Positions 49,522-60,820 of a DNA stretch of 64,000 nt are shown in pieces (position 1 is the stretch's first letter; each line of letters opens with the position of its first letter). The stretch comes from Marinobacter zhanjiangensis. GTDB lineage: Bacteria > Pseudomonadota > Gammaproteobacteria > Pseudomonadales > Oleiphilaceae. The translations under genes and the position numbers were made by a program. The stretch is taken from the NCBI RefSeq assembly GCF_014651935.1, contig NZ_BMXV01000001.1, positions 558,001 to 622,000 of the forward strand. Direction: 5' to 3'. The notes beneath the pieces were generated by a model, which saw nothing but the letters and a program-made list of their open reading frames with translations, did not search any database and had not been told where the DNA came from.

Positions 49522-50616
49522 ATGTGGAAACAATGGCTTACGGCAGTCCTTCTGGTGGCTATCGCCGTCGGTGGTGCCATGTTCTGGCGTCACCTGGATA
49601 TCACCCCAGCACAGGAGCAGGACCAGCAGGCGTCTGCCAGCCGTGTGGATACCGTAAAACCACGGGTTGATACGGTGCGCGACGAGGTCACTGCCGTAGG
49701 CAGCCTGCAGGCACTGGAAGCGGTAGAGCTGACCACAGAGCTCAGCGGCCGGGTGGTGGATGTGCGCCTGAACGCTGGTGAGCGTGTGCAACAGGGTGAT
49801 CTGCTGGTCCGCCTGGACGACCGTCAGGCCGCGGCCGACCTGCAGGTCATCGAATCTCAGCTGGCTGATGCCCGCCGTCAGCTGCAACGGGCGAGCCGCC
49901 TGCGTACCAATAATAGCATTTCCCAGGCCCAGGTGGATGAACTGCGCACTGCCGTGGATGTGGCTGTTGCCCAGCGTCAGGCGGCCAGAATACGGCTGGA
50001 GAATCACCGCATTGTGGCACCGTTTTCCGGGGTTATCGGGCTCTCCGATATCAGCGTGGGAGCCTATGTCACCCCTGGCACCATCCTGACCTCACTGGAT
50101 GCCACTGAGCGTATGGAGCTGAACTTCTCGGTACCCGAGCGTTTCCTGGGCCAGGTTTCCCTGGGGCAGATGGTTCGCGGTTCCTCGCCGGCCTACCGCG
50201 ACGACGTTTTCGAAGGCGAACTGGTGGAACTGGGCACACGAGTCAGCGAGCTGAGCCGCTCGTTGCCGGTGCGGGCACTGATCAACAACTCGCAGGGGCG
50301 TCTGCGCCCGGGGCAGTTCATGTCTGCCAGTCTCACCCTGAGGGAACGGCAGGCCCTGGTGATTCCGGAGCAGGCAGTGCTGCTTCGTGGCGACAACAAG
50401 TATGTGTTCATCGCTGAGGATGGTGTTGCCAGGCGCGTGTCGGTTGATCTGGGTACACGCATGCCGGGACTGGTGGAAGTGGTCAGTGGGATTGCTGAAT
50501 CCGATCAGGTCATTGTGACGGGGCAGGATCGTCTCAGCAGCGGTGACCGGGTGGAGGTCAAGAATGGGGAAGGCGCGGTTCCGGACAACCGGTTCGCGCA
50601 GTCCCCGGAGTCCTGA
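49522..50616 (+). CDS. RND efflux membrane-fusion (periplasmic adaptor) protein
   Basis: A 364-residue protein with an N-terminal anchor (WLTAVLLVAIAVGGAMFW). The lipoyl-like halves are VTAVGSLQALEAVELTTELSG and IVAPFSGVIGLSDISVGAYV, with a helical hairpin between (LADARRQLQRASRL). A C-terminal beta-barrel, ALVIPEQAVLLRGDNKYVF, follows. It joins the inner-membrane RND pump to an outer-membrane channel. It overlaps nothing; the pump gene begins two bases after its stop. Confidence 0.9.
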   Translation: MWKQWLTAVLLVAIAVGGAMFWRHLDITPAQEQDQQASASRVDTVKPRVDTVRDEVTAVGSLQALEAVELTTELSGRVVDVRLNAGERVQQGDLLVRLDDRQAAADLQVIESQLADARRQLQRASRLRTNNSISQAQVDELRTAVDVAVAQRQAARIRLENHRIVAPFSGVIGLSDISVGAYVTPGTILTSLDATERMELNFSVPERFLGQVSLGQMVRGSSPAYRDDVFEGELVELGTRVSELSRSLPVRALINNSQGRLRPGQFMSASLTLRERQALVIPEQAVLLRGDNKYVFIAEDGVARRVSVDLGTRMPGLVEVVSGIAESDQVIVTGQDRLSSGDRVEVKNGEGAVPDNRFAQSPES

Positions 50617-50618
50617 CC

Positions 50619-53600
50619 ATGGTGCTGTCGGACATTTCCATCAAGCGACCGGTATTCGCTACGGTCCTGAGTCTGCTGATCGTGGTTTTCGGTGTTGCCG
50701 CCCTGATGGACCTGCCGGTTCGCGAGTACCCGGATATCGACCCGCCGGTGGTTTCCATTGCCACCAATTACACCGGGGCGGCGGCTGAAGTGGTGGACAG
50801 CCAGATCACCCAGGTAATCGAAGGTGCCATCAGCGGTATTGAAGGCATAAGGTCTATAGAATCGTCCACCGAGCAGGGCGAATCCCGCACCAGTATCGAA
50901 TTCAATATCTCCCGCAATGTGGATATCGCCGCCAACGATGTGCGTGATGCGGTTTCCCGTGTGGCGGACCAGCTGCCGGACGAGGCGAATGCCCCGGTCG
51001 TGCAGAAGGCGGATTCCGACGCCCGGCCAATGATGTGGGTGACCTTGCGAAGTGACGTCTGGGACAGCGCCGAGCTCAGTGACTTTGCCGACCGGGTGCT
51101 GGTGGATCGGCTGTCTGTTCTGGATGGCGTCGCCGATGTGCGCATTGGAGGCGAACGCCGCTACGCCATCCGCGTCTGGCTGGACCGGGATCGTCTGGCG
51201 GCCCGCAACATCACTGTGGCGGAAGTGGAGCAGGCGCTGCGGTCCAATAATGTGGAACTGCCGGCCGGTTCCGTGGATTCCTCTACCCGCAACTTCACCG
51301 TGCGGGCCGAAGGGCGGCTGAGCAATGTGGAACAGTTCCGCAACCTGGTGGTGCGCCGGGATGGCAACGACCTGCTGCGTCTGGGCGAGGTGGCCGATGT
51401 ACAGATGGGCGTGGAATCGGATGTCAGCCGCCTGCGGGCCAACGGTGAAACCGCCATCGGTATGGGGGTGATTCGTCAGTCCAAGGCTAATACCGTGGCG
51501 GTGTCCGACGCTGTGCAGGCGGAGCTGGCAGAAATCCGCAAGACCCTGCCGCCGGAAGTCACCATTGCCGAGAGTTACGACGAGTCCATCTTCATCCGGG
51601 CCTCCATTCGTGAGGTGATCATCACCCTGGCGATTGCGGTGTCACTGGTGATCCTGGTGATTTTCCTGTTCCTGCGTTCCTGGCGAGCGACGCTGATTCC
51701 GGCGGTGACCATTCCGGTGGCGGTTATCGGGGCCTTTATCGGTCTGGGTCTGCTGGGCTTTTCCATCAACGTGCTGACTCTGCTGGCGATTATCCTGGCC
51801 ATTGGTCTGGTGGTGGACGATGCCATCGTGATGATGGAGAACATCCAGCGCCGCATCGACAATGGTGAACCGCCGTTGCTGGCCGCCTACCGGGGTGCGC
51901 GGCAGGTGGCCTTTGCGATTATTGCCACGACCCTGACGCTGGTGGCAGTGTTCGTACCCATCTCCTTCATGGGCGGTAATATCGGCCGGCTGTTTGCCGA
52001 GTTCGGCTTTACCCTGGCGGCGGCGGTGGTGTTCTCCAGCTTCGTGGCCCTGACTCTGGCGCCCATGCTGTGTTCCAAATGGCTGAAACACAGTCCGGAA
52101 ACCGAGGAGGGCCATCGCTTGTGGGCGGCGAGTGAGAAGGTGCTCAACGGTCTCACCAGCGGCTATGGTCGTGCGCTGGATTTCTCCCTGCGACAGCCGG
52201 GGCTGCTGATTGGCCTGGGCATCGCCGGACTGGTGATTGCCGTGGTGATTTTTCCCAGTCTGCCCCAGGAACTGGCGCCCCAGGAAGACCGTGGCGTTAT
52301 CATCATGCCCACCAGTGCGCCCCGGGGCGCGACCGTGGAATACACCGACCACTATGTGCAACAGGCCGAAGAGGTTCTGTTGCCCTATCTCGATGAAGGT
52401 ATCGCCAACCGGATGCTGTCCATTGTCGGTTTCCGGGGTGAAGAAGATAACGCCTTCATGATTCTGGGTCTGAAAGAATGGGATCAGCGGGACGTCAAAC
52501 AGCAGCAGATCACCAGTGAAATCCGCGACAAGCTCTCCGATATGTCCGGCGTACGGGTTATCGCGGTGAATCCGGCGGGCCTGGGTCAGAGCAGCTTCAG
52601 TCAGCCGGTGGAGTTTGTCATCGCGGGGTCGGACTATGAAACGGTCCAGCAGTGGAGTGAAGAGCTGGTGGAGAAGGCAAAGGAGAACCCGAATCTGCTG
52701 AACGTGGATACGGATTTCGAGCTGACCCGCCCGGAACTGCTGGTCTCCATTGACCGTGAGCGGGCGGCGGACCTGGATATTACCGTGGAGGATGTCGGCC
52801 TGACGCTGCAGACCATGTTGGCCTCACGGCAGGTAACCACCTACCTGGATCGCGGGCAGGAATACGACGTTATTGTGCAGGCCCGGGACCAGGACCGTGC
52901 CACGCCCTCGGATCTGAGCCGGATATTCCTGCGTCCGCGGCAGGGGGGCGAGCTGATTCCCCTGGCGGCTCTGGTCAGCCTGGAGGAGATTGGCGCCAAT
53001 CCCGATCTGCGGCGAATCGACCGGTTGCCGGCGGTGGTTATGAGTGCCTCACTGGCGGACGGATATGACCTGGGCGCGGCCCTGAGTTACCTGAACAACC
53101 TGGCGGCGGACACTCTGCCGCCGGAAGCCCGCATCAGCTACCAGGGCATGAGCCAGGAGTTCCAGGAATCCACCAATGCCATTTACATCACCTTCGGGCT
53201 GGCCTTTGTCATTGTGTTCCTGGTGCTCGCGGCCCAGTTTGAAAGCTGGATCCATCCACTGATCATCATGCTCACCGTACCCCTGGCGGTGACGGGTGCC
53301 TTGGTGGCGCTGTTGTGGTCGGGCATCAGCCTGAATATCTACAGTCAGATCGGCATTGTCATGCTGTTGGGGCTGATGGCGAAAAACGGCATCCTCATCG
53401 TGGAGTTTGCCAATCAGTTGCGGGACCAGGGTTACAGTGTCCGTGATGCCATTCTGGAAGGGGCCGTGCTGCGTTTTCGTCCGGTGCTGATGACCACCAT
53501 TTCCACGGTATTCGGGGCTGTGCCGCTGGTGGTTGCCACCGGAGCAGGCGCCGAGAGTCGCGCGGCCATCGGTGTAGTGATCCTTGGCGGGCTGGTGTTC

Positions 53601-53756
53601 GCCACCACCCTGACCCTGTTCCTGATTCCGGTGCTTTACAACCTGCTGGCCCGCTTTGCCAGGTCCGCCAACACCGTGGAGCGGGAACTGGAGCGGGAAG
53701 TCCGGGCAGAGGCAGACGCCGGCCGCGGCCAGGCTCGCACTGTTGCAGGGCCCTGA
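50619..53756 (+). CDS. RND multidrug efflux permease
   Basis: A 1045-residue inner-membrane pump of the hydrophobe/amphiphile efflux type (AcrB/MexB-like). The N-terminal segment is ISIKRPVFATVLSLLIVVFG; TM4 has GLVVDDAIVMMENIQRR with the paired aspartates of the proton relay. FEFGFTLAAAVVFSSFVALT-like and LMAKNGILIVEFANQLRDQG blocks belong to the second half. It ends with an acidic tail after residue about 1020. No outer-membrane channel gene follows, so a TolC-type protein from elsewhere is presumed. Substrates are unknown. Confidence 0.92.
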   Translation: MVLSDISIKRPVFATVLSLLIVVFGVAALMDLPVREYPDIDPPVVSIATNYTGAAAEVVDSQITQVIEGAISGIEGIRSIESSTEQGESRTSIEFNISRNVDIAANDVRDAVSRVADQLPDEANAPVVQKADSDARPMMWVTLRSDVWDSAELSDFADRVLVDRLSVLDGVADVRIGGERRYAIRVWLDRDRLAARNITVAEVEQALRSNNVELPAGSVDSSTRNFTVRAEGRLSNVEQFRNLVVRRDGNDLLRLGEVADVQMGVESDVSRLRANGETAIGMGVIRQSKANTVAVSDAVQAELAEIRKTLPPEVTIAESYDESIFIRASIREVIITLAIAVSLVILVIFLFLRSWRATLIPAVTIPVAVIGAFIGLGLLGFSINVLTLLAIILAIGLVVDDAIVMMENIQRRIDNGEPPLLAAYRGARQVAFAIIATTLTLVAVFVPISFMGGNIGRLFAEFGFTLAAAVVFSSFVALTLAPMLCSKWLKHSPETEEGHRLWAASEKVLNGLTSGYGRALDFSLRQPGLLIGLGIAGLVIAVVIFPSLPQELAPQEDRGVIIMPTSAPRGATVEYTDHYVQQAEEVLLPYLDEGIANRMLSIVGFRGEEDNAFMILGLKEWDQRDVKQQQITSEIRDKLSDMSGVRVIAVNPAGLGQSSFSQPVEFVIAGSDYETVQQWSEELVEKAKENPNLLNVDTDFELTRPELLVSIDRERAADLDITVEDVGLTLQTMLASRQVTTYLDRGQEYDVIVQARDQDRATPSDLSRIFLRPRQGGELIPLAALVSLEEIGANPDLRRIDRLPAVVMSASLADGYDLGAALSYLNNLAADTLPPEARISYQGMSQEFQESTNAIYITFGLAFVIVFLVLAAQFESWIHPLIIMLTVPLAVTGALVALLWSGISLNIYSQIGIVMLLGLMAKNGILIVEFANQLRDQGYSVRDAILEGAVLRFRPVLMTTISTVFGAVPLVVATGAGAESRAAIGVVILGGLVFATTLTLFLIPVLYNLLARFARSANTVERELEREVRAEADAGRGQARTVAGP

Positions 53757-54170
53757 ACGGCCCCCGGACTGGTCAGTCCTGTGTTTCTGCCCGGGGTTTC
53801 AGGGGCCTCGCCTGCCCGGAGGTGGACGGCGTCCCGTTTTCTCCCGTCTTCTGTGGATAAGGTCTGGGATAATTTGCGAAAGAGTTTTGGGTATTTTTAG
53901 AAAGTGTTAATTAAAACAAATAGATAAGTATTTTTTTGATGCCTGTGAGTTGCGCTTTTTCTGTGGATAACTTTCTTTAAAAATCATCTGAAGTATTCCG
54001 ATCAACCCCATGAAATCCCGGGATAATCTGGTATTTTTCCGTCAGAGCTGTCAGCGCCATCACCTCAAGCTCCCGATATCTGGTTAAAATTTACTCACTG
54101 GCACTGCAAAGCACCCGCTCTAGCAGGTATACTGCCCCGCTATTTTATTTTCCTGTCCTGAGGTGATTCC
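53757..54170. other. 414-base spacer with two perfect DnaA boxes upstream of mnmG
   Basis: No gene is supported. TGTGGATAA occurs at 53852-53860 and 53962-53970, both perfect (reverse TTATCCACA). Between them (about 53880-53950) is a markedly AT-rich stretch with TTAATTAAAACAAATAGATAA. Two GGGATAAT near-boxes flank it. A candidate -10 TATACT lies at 54128-54133 for mnmG. This resembles a second origin-like or DnaA-regulated region. Confidence 0.6.
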
Positions 54171-56057
54171 GTGGATTATCCGACGCGTTTCGACGTGATT
54201 GTCATTGGTGGTGGCCATGCCGGTACCGAGGCCGCACTGGCAGCGGCCCGTATGGGCTCGCAGACCCTGCTGCTGACCCACAACATCGAGACCCTGGGCC
54301 AGATGTCCTGCAATCCGGCCATTGGCGGCATCGGCAAGAGTCATCTGGTCAAGGAAATCGATGCCCTCGGCGGCGCCATGGCCAAGGCCACCGATCACGC
54401 CGGCATCCAGTTCCGTGTGCTCAACAGCCGTAAGGGCCCGGCGGTGCGTGCCACCCGCGCCCAGGCGGATCGGGTGCTGTACAAGGAGGCCATTCGCGAG
54501 ATCCTGGAGAACCAGCCCAACCTGATGCTGTTCCAGCAGGCGGCGGATGACCTGATTGTGGACAACGACCGGGTGACCGGTGTGGTCACCAATACCGGTA
54601 TCCGTTTCAACGCGAAAACCGTGGTGCTGACCACCGGTACCTTCCTCGGCGGCGTTATCCACATCGGCATGCAGAATCACGCCGGTGGCCGTGCCGGCGA
54701 CGCGCCTGCCAACGCGCTGGCAAAACGGTTACGGGAACTGCCGTTCAATGTCGGCCGGTTGAAGACCGGTACGCCGCCGCGTATCGATGCCCGTTCGGTG
54801 GACTTTTCGGTGATGGACCAGCAATGGGGCGACGATCCCACGCCGGTGATGTCGTTCATGGGCTCCCGGGATGAGCATCCGCAGCAGGTGTGCTGTTACG
54901 TTACCCGTACCACCGCCGAGACCCACGATATCATTCGCAGTGGTTTCGATCGTTCACCCATGTTTGCCGGTGACATCGAGGGCATTGGTCCACGCTACTG
55001 CCCTTCCATCGAGGACAAGGTGAATCGCTTTGCCGACAAGGATTCCCACCAGATCTTCGTGGAGCCGGAAGGGCTGAATACCCATGAGCTCTACCCCAAC
55101 GGCATCTCCACCAGCCTGCCGTTCGATATTCAGATCGCTGCGGTGCGGTCCATTCCGGGGTTCGAGAACGCTCACATCACCCGGCCGGGCTATGCCATCG
55201 AGTATGATTACCTGAACCCGCAGGATCTCCGTCATACCCTGGAAACCAAGTTTATCGGCGGGCTCTATTTTGCCGGCCAGATCAACGGCACCACCGGCTA
55301 CGAGGAAGCCGGCGCCCAAGGCCTGCTGGCCGGGCTGAACGCGTCCCTGCAGGCCCAGGACAAGGAACCCTGGTACCCGCGCCGGGACGAGGCCTATATC
55401 GGTGTGCTGGTGGACGACCTGATCACCATGGGCACTTCCGAGCCCTACCGCATGTTCACCAGCCGCGCTGAATACCGGCTGATCCTGCGGGAGGACAACG
55501 CCGACCTGCGCCTCACCGAAGCAGGCCATCACCTGGGGCTAGTGGATGATGAACGCTGGCGCCGTTTCAACGACAAGCGGGAGGCCATTGTCACCGAGCG
55601 GCAGCGGCTGGAAACCACCCGGATCCATCCGAAGACCGACCAGTCCGCCATTGCCGATGGCTATCTCAAGCAGCCCATGGCCCGGGACAACACCTTGGCC
55701 GAACTGCTGCGGCGGCCGGAAATCTCCTACGCCGAAATTGCCGAGATCGGCGGCGACCGGGCCGGTGCCGATGCCGTTGAACAGCAGGTGGAGATCGAGA
55801 TCAAGTACGAGGGCTATATCTCCCGCCAGGCGGATGAGATCGACCGTCTTCGCCGCAACGAGGAAACCCGCCTGCCGGATGACTTCGACTATGACGCCGT
55901 GGGTGGCCTGTCCAACGAGATCCGCCAGAAGCTCAAGGAGGTGCGGCCGGAAACCATCGCCCAGGCCTCCCGCATCCAGGGCGTGACCCCGGCGGCGGTG
56001 TCCCAGTTGCTGGTGCATCTGAAAAAGCGGGACCTGCTGCGCAAGCAATCCGCCTGA
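54171..56057 (+). CDS. mnmG: tRNA uridine 34 modification enzyme MnmG (GidA)
   Basis: A 628-residue FAD enzyme from GTG 54171 (GAGGTG upstream). The dinucleotide motif is [20 protein letters not shown]. It continues with [30 protein letters not shown] and [18 protein letters not shown]. It works with MnmE on the wobble U34 of tRNAs. It leads the mnmG-rsmG-parA-parB block, rsmG following by 11 bases. Confidence 0.98.
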   Translation: MDYPTRFDVIVIGGGHAGTEAALAAARMGSQTLLLTHNIETLGQMSCNPAIGGIGKSHLVKEIDALGGAMAKATDHAGIQFRVLNSRKGPAVRATRAQADRVLYKEAIREILENQPNLMLFQQAADDLIVDNDRVTGVVTNTGIRFNAKTVVLTTGTFLGGVIHIGMQNHAGGRAGDAPANALAKRLRELPFNVGRLKTGTPPRIDARSVDFSVMDQQWGDDPTPVMSFMGSRDEHPQQVCCYVTRTTAETHDIIRSGFDRSPMFAGDIEGIGPRYCPSIEDKVNRFADKDSHQIFVEPEGLNTHELYPNGISTSLPFDIQIAAVRSIPGFENAHITRPGYAIEYDYLNPQDLRHTLETKFIGGLYFAGQINGTTGYEEAGAQGLLAGLNASLQAQDKEPWYPRRDEAYIGVLVDDLITMGTSEPYRMFTSRAEYRLILREDNADLRLTEAGHHLGLVDDERWRRFNDKREAIVTERQRLETTRIHPKTDQSAIADGYLKQPMARDNTLAELLRRPEISYAEIAEIGGDRAGADAVEQQVEIEIKYEGYISRQADEIDRLRRNEETRLPDDFDYDAVGGLSNEIRQKLKEVRPETIAQASRIQGVTPAAVSQLLVHLKKRDLLRKQSA

Positions 56058-56068
56058 CGGAGCCGGCC

Positions 56069-56731
56069 ATGAGCGAATCACTCTGGCAGCGGCAGTTATC
56101 CGACGGTCTGACAGCGATGGGTGCCGGGCTGGATGCTGGCCAGCAGGAAAAACTGCTGGCCTTTCTGGTACTGCTGAACAAATGGAACCGGGCCTACAAC
56201 CTGACTGCGGTGCGTGAGCCCCGGCAGATGGTGCCAAGGCAGTTGCTGGACAGCCTCACCCTGTTGCCTTATCTGACTGCCGACCGGGTGCTGGACGTGG
56301 GCGCCGGTGGTGGCCTGCCGGGCATTCCCCTGGCCATTGCCCGGCCGGATATCGCCTTCACCCTGCTGGACAGCAACAGCAAGAAGACCCGGTTCCTGAC
56401 CCAGTGCGTGCTGGAGCTTCGGCTGGACAATGTCGAGGTTATCCACGGCCGCGCCGAGGACTGCCAGCCGGACCAGCCCTTCACGCAGATTACCAGCCGC
56501 GCCTTCACTGCCCTGACGAACCTGGTGGCCTGGTGTGGCAGCCTGCTGGCGGATGAGGGTCAGTTCCTTGCCATGAAAGGTCAGTTCCCGGATGATGAAG
56601 TGTCTGAGCTGCCGTCAGACTGGCAGGTCGGTGCCCGCCACCGGCTCGACTACCCCGGCTGCGACGGTGAGCGGCATCTGCTGATCATCAACCGGGTTTC
56701 TCCGCGACAGGATTCCATTACAGGAGGCTAG
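56069..56731 (+). CDS. rsmG: 16S rRNA (guanine-527-N7) methyltransferase RsmG (GidB)
   Basis: A 220-residue SAM methyltransferase from ATG 56069 (GGAG upstream). Conserved blocks are NKWNRAYNLTAVREPRQMV, DVGAGGGLPGIPLAIA (SAM site) and ITSRAFTALTNLVAW. It methylates G527 of 16S rRNA. It ends two bases before parA. Confidence 0.96.
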   Translation: MSESLWQRQLSDGLTAMGAGLDAGQQEKLLAFLVLLNKWNRAYNLTAVREPRQMVPRQLLDSLTLLPYLTADRVLDVGAGGGLPGIPLAIARPDIAFTLLDSNSKKTRFLTQCVLELRLDNVEVIHGRAEDCQPDQPFTQITSRAFTALTNLVAWCGSLLADEGQFLAMKGQFPDDEVSELPSDWQVGARHRLDYPGCDGERHLLIINRVSPRQDSITGG

Positions 56732-56733
56732 CC

Positions 56734-57528
56734 ATGGCTCGCGTCATTGCCGTGACCAACCAGAAAGGTGGAGTGGGCAAGACCACCACCTGCGTCAATC
56801 TGGCGGCATCGCTCTCTGCGACCAAGCGGCGGGTACTGCTGGTGGATATGGACCCACAGGGCAACGCCACCATGGGCAGCGGTGTCGACAAGAACGGGGT
56901 CGCCTTGTCCGGGTATGATGTGCTCACGAAACGGGCCCGGGCCGATGAGGTCATCGTATCGGTGGAAAACTCGGGTTTTGACCTGCTGCCGGCGAACGGC
57001 GACCTGACTGCGGCGGAAGTGGAGCTGATGAACGAAATCGGCCGCGAACACCGCCTGCGGCTGTGCCTCAATGCCATTCGCGAGAACTATGATTATATTC
57101 TGATCGACTGCCCGCCGTCCCTCAACCTGCTGACCGTGAACGCCCTGTCGGCAGCCGACGCCGTGCTGATTCCCATGCAGTGCGAGTACTACGCACTGGA
57201 AGGTCTGGCGGCACTGATGAACACCATCGAGCAGATCCAGGAAACGGTGAACGCCAACCTGCAGGTCGAGGGCATACTGCGCACCATGTACGACCCCCGC
57301 AACAGCCTGACCCTGGATGTGTCCGGGCAGCTGTCGCAATACTTCGGTGACAAGGTCTACAAGGCGGTGATTCCCCGCAATGTGCGCCTGGCGGAGGCGC
57401 CCAGCTATGGCCTGCCGGCGCTGAAATACGATCGCGCCTCCAAGGGCGCGGTAGCCTACCTGGCCCTGGCCGGGGAAATGGTCCGCCGCCACAGCAGCCA
57501 GAAGACCACCGGCAGCGTGGCAGTCTGA
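56734..57528 (+). CDS. parA: Chromosome-partitioning ATPase ParA (Soj)
   Basis: A 264-residue Walker-type ATPase from ATG 56734 (GGAGG upstream). The deviant Walker A is KGGVGKTTTCVNLAASL, with DMDPQGNATMGSGVD, IDCPPSLNLLTVNAL and a C-terminal RNVRLAEAPSYGLP that is diagnostic for chromosomal ParA. It positions the origin with ParB. The gap to parB is 71 bases and carries a DnaA box. Confidence 0.97.
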   Translation: MARVIAVTNQKGGVGKTTTCVNLAASLSATKRRVLLVDMDPQGNATMGSGVDKNGVALSGYDVLTKRARADEVIVSVENSGFDLLPANGDLTAAEVELMNEIGREHRLRLCLNAIRENYDYILIDCPPSLNLLTVNALSAADAVLIPMQCEYYALEGLAALMNTIEQIQETVNANLQVEGILRTMYDPRNSLTLDVSGQLSQYFGDKVYKAVIPRNVRLAEAPSYGLPALKYDRASKGAVAYLALAGEMVRRHSSQKTTGSVAV

Positions 57529-57590
57529 TCCGTTTGTGGTAGCGTGGCGACGGTGTAACATAACCGCCGGACAACCGACGAATTCTTTAT

Positions 57591-57599
57591 TGTGGATAA
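57591..57599. promoter_or_regulatory. DnaA box abutting the parB start codon
   Basis: TGTGGATAA, a perfect reverse DnaA box, ends directly at the parB ATG (57600). No ordinary ribosome site is visible in the same place. Confidence 0.65.
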
Positions 57600-58484
57600 A
57601 TGACAACGACCATGGCGGCAAAGAAACGAGGATTGGGTGAACGGGGCCTGGGAGCCCTGCTGGCGAACTCCCGGGTAAACCTGGATGAGGAGCCCCACAG
57701 CCATGATGGCGAACTGCGGGTGATCCCCATCGACCTGATCCAGCGTGGCCGCTACCAGCCACGCCGCGACATGGACCCGGCGGCTCTGCAGGAACTGGCG
57801 GATTCGATCCGGCAGCAGGGGGTGATGCAGCCGGTGGTGGTACGGCCGATCCATGAAGGTCGTTACGAACTGATCGCCGGCGAGCGCCGCTGGCGTGCCG
57901 CCCAGATGGCGGAGCTGGACGGCCTGCCCGCCATCGTCCGCGACGTGCCGGACGAAGCCGCCATTGCCATGGCGCTGATCGAGAATATCCAGCGTGAGAA
58001 TCTCAACCCTATCGAGGAGGCCTTCGCGCTACAGCGTTTGCAGGACGAGTTTGGCCTGACCCAGGCCGAGGTGGCGGAATCTGTGGGCAAGTCCCGCACC
58101 ACCATTACCAACCTGCTACGCCTGATCGGCCTGTCGGAAGACGTACGCATCATGCTGGAGCATGGCGATCTGGAAATGGGGCATGGCCGGGCCATGCTGT
58201 CCCTGCCGCCGGAACTGCAGCTGCAGGTGGCCCGCCAGGTGGTGGCCAAATCGCTTTCGGTGCGCCAGACCGAAGCCCTGGTGCGCCGGGTCCAGAGCGA
58301 AAACCCACAACGGAAAAAAACCAAAGGCGAAGTCGATCCCAACATCCGTGCCCTCCAGGATGACCTGGCGGAACGCCTGGGTGCCCGGGTGTCCATCGAC
58401 CATGGCCAGCGAGGCAAGGGCAAACTGGTAATCGAGTACACTTCCCTGGACGAGCTTGACGGTATCCTCGGTCACATCCGCTGA
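57600..58484 (+). CDS. parB: Chromosome-partitioning protein ParB (Spo0J)
   Basis: A 294-residue CTP-dependent clamp that loads at parS. ATG 57600 or 57612 could be the start. The N-terminal helical part contains KKRGLGERGLGALLANS; the CTP-binding motif GERRWRAAQMAELD is clear, followed by ENIQRENLNPIEEAFALQRL and the parS-reading helix-turn-helix LTQAEVAESVGKSRTTITNLLRL. The C-terminal dimer part is YTSLDELDGILG. Its expected parS sites are in recF (37859 and 38495). Confidence 0.97.
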   Translation: MTTTMAAKKRGLGERGLGALLANSRVNLDEEPHSHDGELRVIPIDLIQRGRYQPRRDMDPAALQELADSIRQQGVMQPVVVRPIHEGRYELIAGERRWRAAQMAELDGLPAIVRDVPDEAAIAMALIENIQRENLNPIEEAFALQRLQDEFGLTQAEVAESVGKSRTTITNLLRLIGLSEDVRIMLEHGDLEMGHGRAMLSLPPELQLQVARQVVAKSLSVRQTEALVRRVQSENPQRKKTKGEVDPNIRALQDDLAERLGARVSIDHGQRGKGKLVIEYTSLDELDGILGHIR

Positions 58485-58648
58485 TGGTCACTTTTCCGGA
58501 ATCCCGGAAAAATTCCCCATTGCGACAGGAATTCACCGGATCTACCACATGTCGTGATGTGATCCAAAACGAGGCACTACCTGTGTACCTGGTGCCGCAT
58601 TGGTGCCTGAAGTGACCAAAAAACCGCCGCAATTTCGCTCCGGCCGAG

Positions 58649-58677
58649 TTGAACAGCTTTCGGTTAACACATATAAT
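58649..58677 (+). promoter_or_regulatory. Sigma70 promoter of the atp operon
   Basis: TTGAAC (58649-58654), 17-base spacer, TATAAT (58672-58677), 34 bases before the atpI ATG. Confidence 0.75.
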
Positions 58678-58710
58678 TCCCGCGCTTGGAATAGCGGCAG
58701 GTTTTTAGGC

Positions 58711-59974
<1,264 letters not shown>

Positions 59975-60005
59975 TAACGACATTCAACAACCCTTAACCA
60001 TCTGA

Positions 60006-60251
<246 letters not shown>

Positions 60252-60267
60252 TCCGACTGCCAAGGGC

Positions 60268-60290
60268 GGGCGCTCCTGAAAAAAGCGCCC
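60268..60290 (+). other. Hairpin between atpE and atpF
   Basis: GGGCGCT, nine-base loop, AGCGCCC, then GGTTTT, 17 bases after the atpE stop. The T tract is short, so it may be a partial terminator or an mRNA stabiliser that favours the c subunit, needed in higher copy. Confidence 0.5.
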
Positions 60291-60337
60291 GGTTTTACGG
60301 ACACCAGGACGCAACGAATAGCTAGAGGTATATCGCC

Positions 60338-60808
60338 GTGAATATAAACCTTACGTTGATAGGGCAAACGATTGCCTTCGCTATTTTCGTCTGGTTCTGC
60401 GTCAAGTACGTGTGGCCTCCGATTACCGAGGCCATGAGCGCACGCCAGAAGAAAATAGCGGATGGTCTTTCCGCTGCAGACCGCGCTTCCCTGGATCTTG
60501 AGCTGGCACAGGAAAAGGCCGCCCAGGAAATGCGTACAGCGAAAGAAGAAGCCGCTGCCCTGATCGAACAGGCCAACAAGCGGGCAAGCCAGATTGTGGA
60601 AGACTCCAAGGGCGAGGCCCGGCAAGAGGGCAAGAAGCTGATCGACCAGGCTCATGCCGAAATCGAGCAGGAGCGCGTCAAGGCGCGTGATGACCTGCGG
60701 GCCGAAGTGGCTGCTCTGGCCGTCGCCGGCGCCGAGAAGATCCTGGAAAAATCTGTCGATGCCAACGCACACAGCGAGATGCTGGACAAGCTCGCTGCCG
60801 AACTCTAA
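60338..60808 (+). CDS. atpF: F-type ATP synthase subunit b
   Basis: A 156-residue stator subunit from GTG 60338 (AGAGGT upstream). One N-terminal membrane helix ([20 protein letters not shown]) is followed by a long charged coiled-coil helix ([20 protein letters not shown]...). It holds delta and F1 to subunit a. Confidence 0.96.
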   Translation: MNINLTLIGQTIAFAIFVWFCVKYVWPPITEAMSARQKKIADGLSAADRASLDLELAQEKAAQEMRTAKEEAAALIEQANKRASQIVEDSKGEARQEGKKLIDQAHAEIEQERVKARDDLRAEVAALAVAGAEKILEKSVDANAHSEMLDKLAAEL

Positions 60809-60820
60809 GCGAGGTTCATC

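Noticed and set aside
58492..58511. TTTTCCGG-AATC-CCGGAAAA after parB as a terminator
   Set aside because: The A and T runs are part of the stem and no T tract follows it; the hairpin is real but termination is doubtful.
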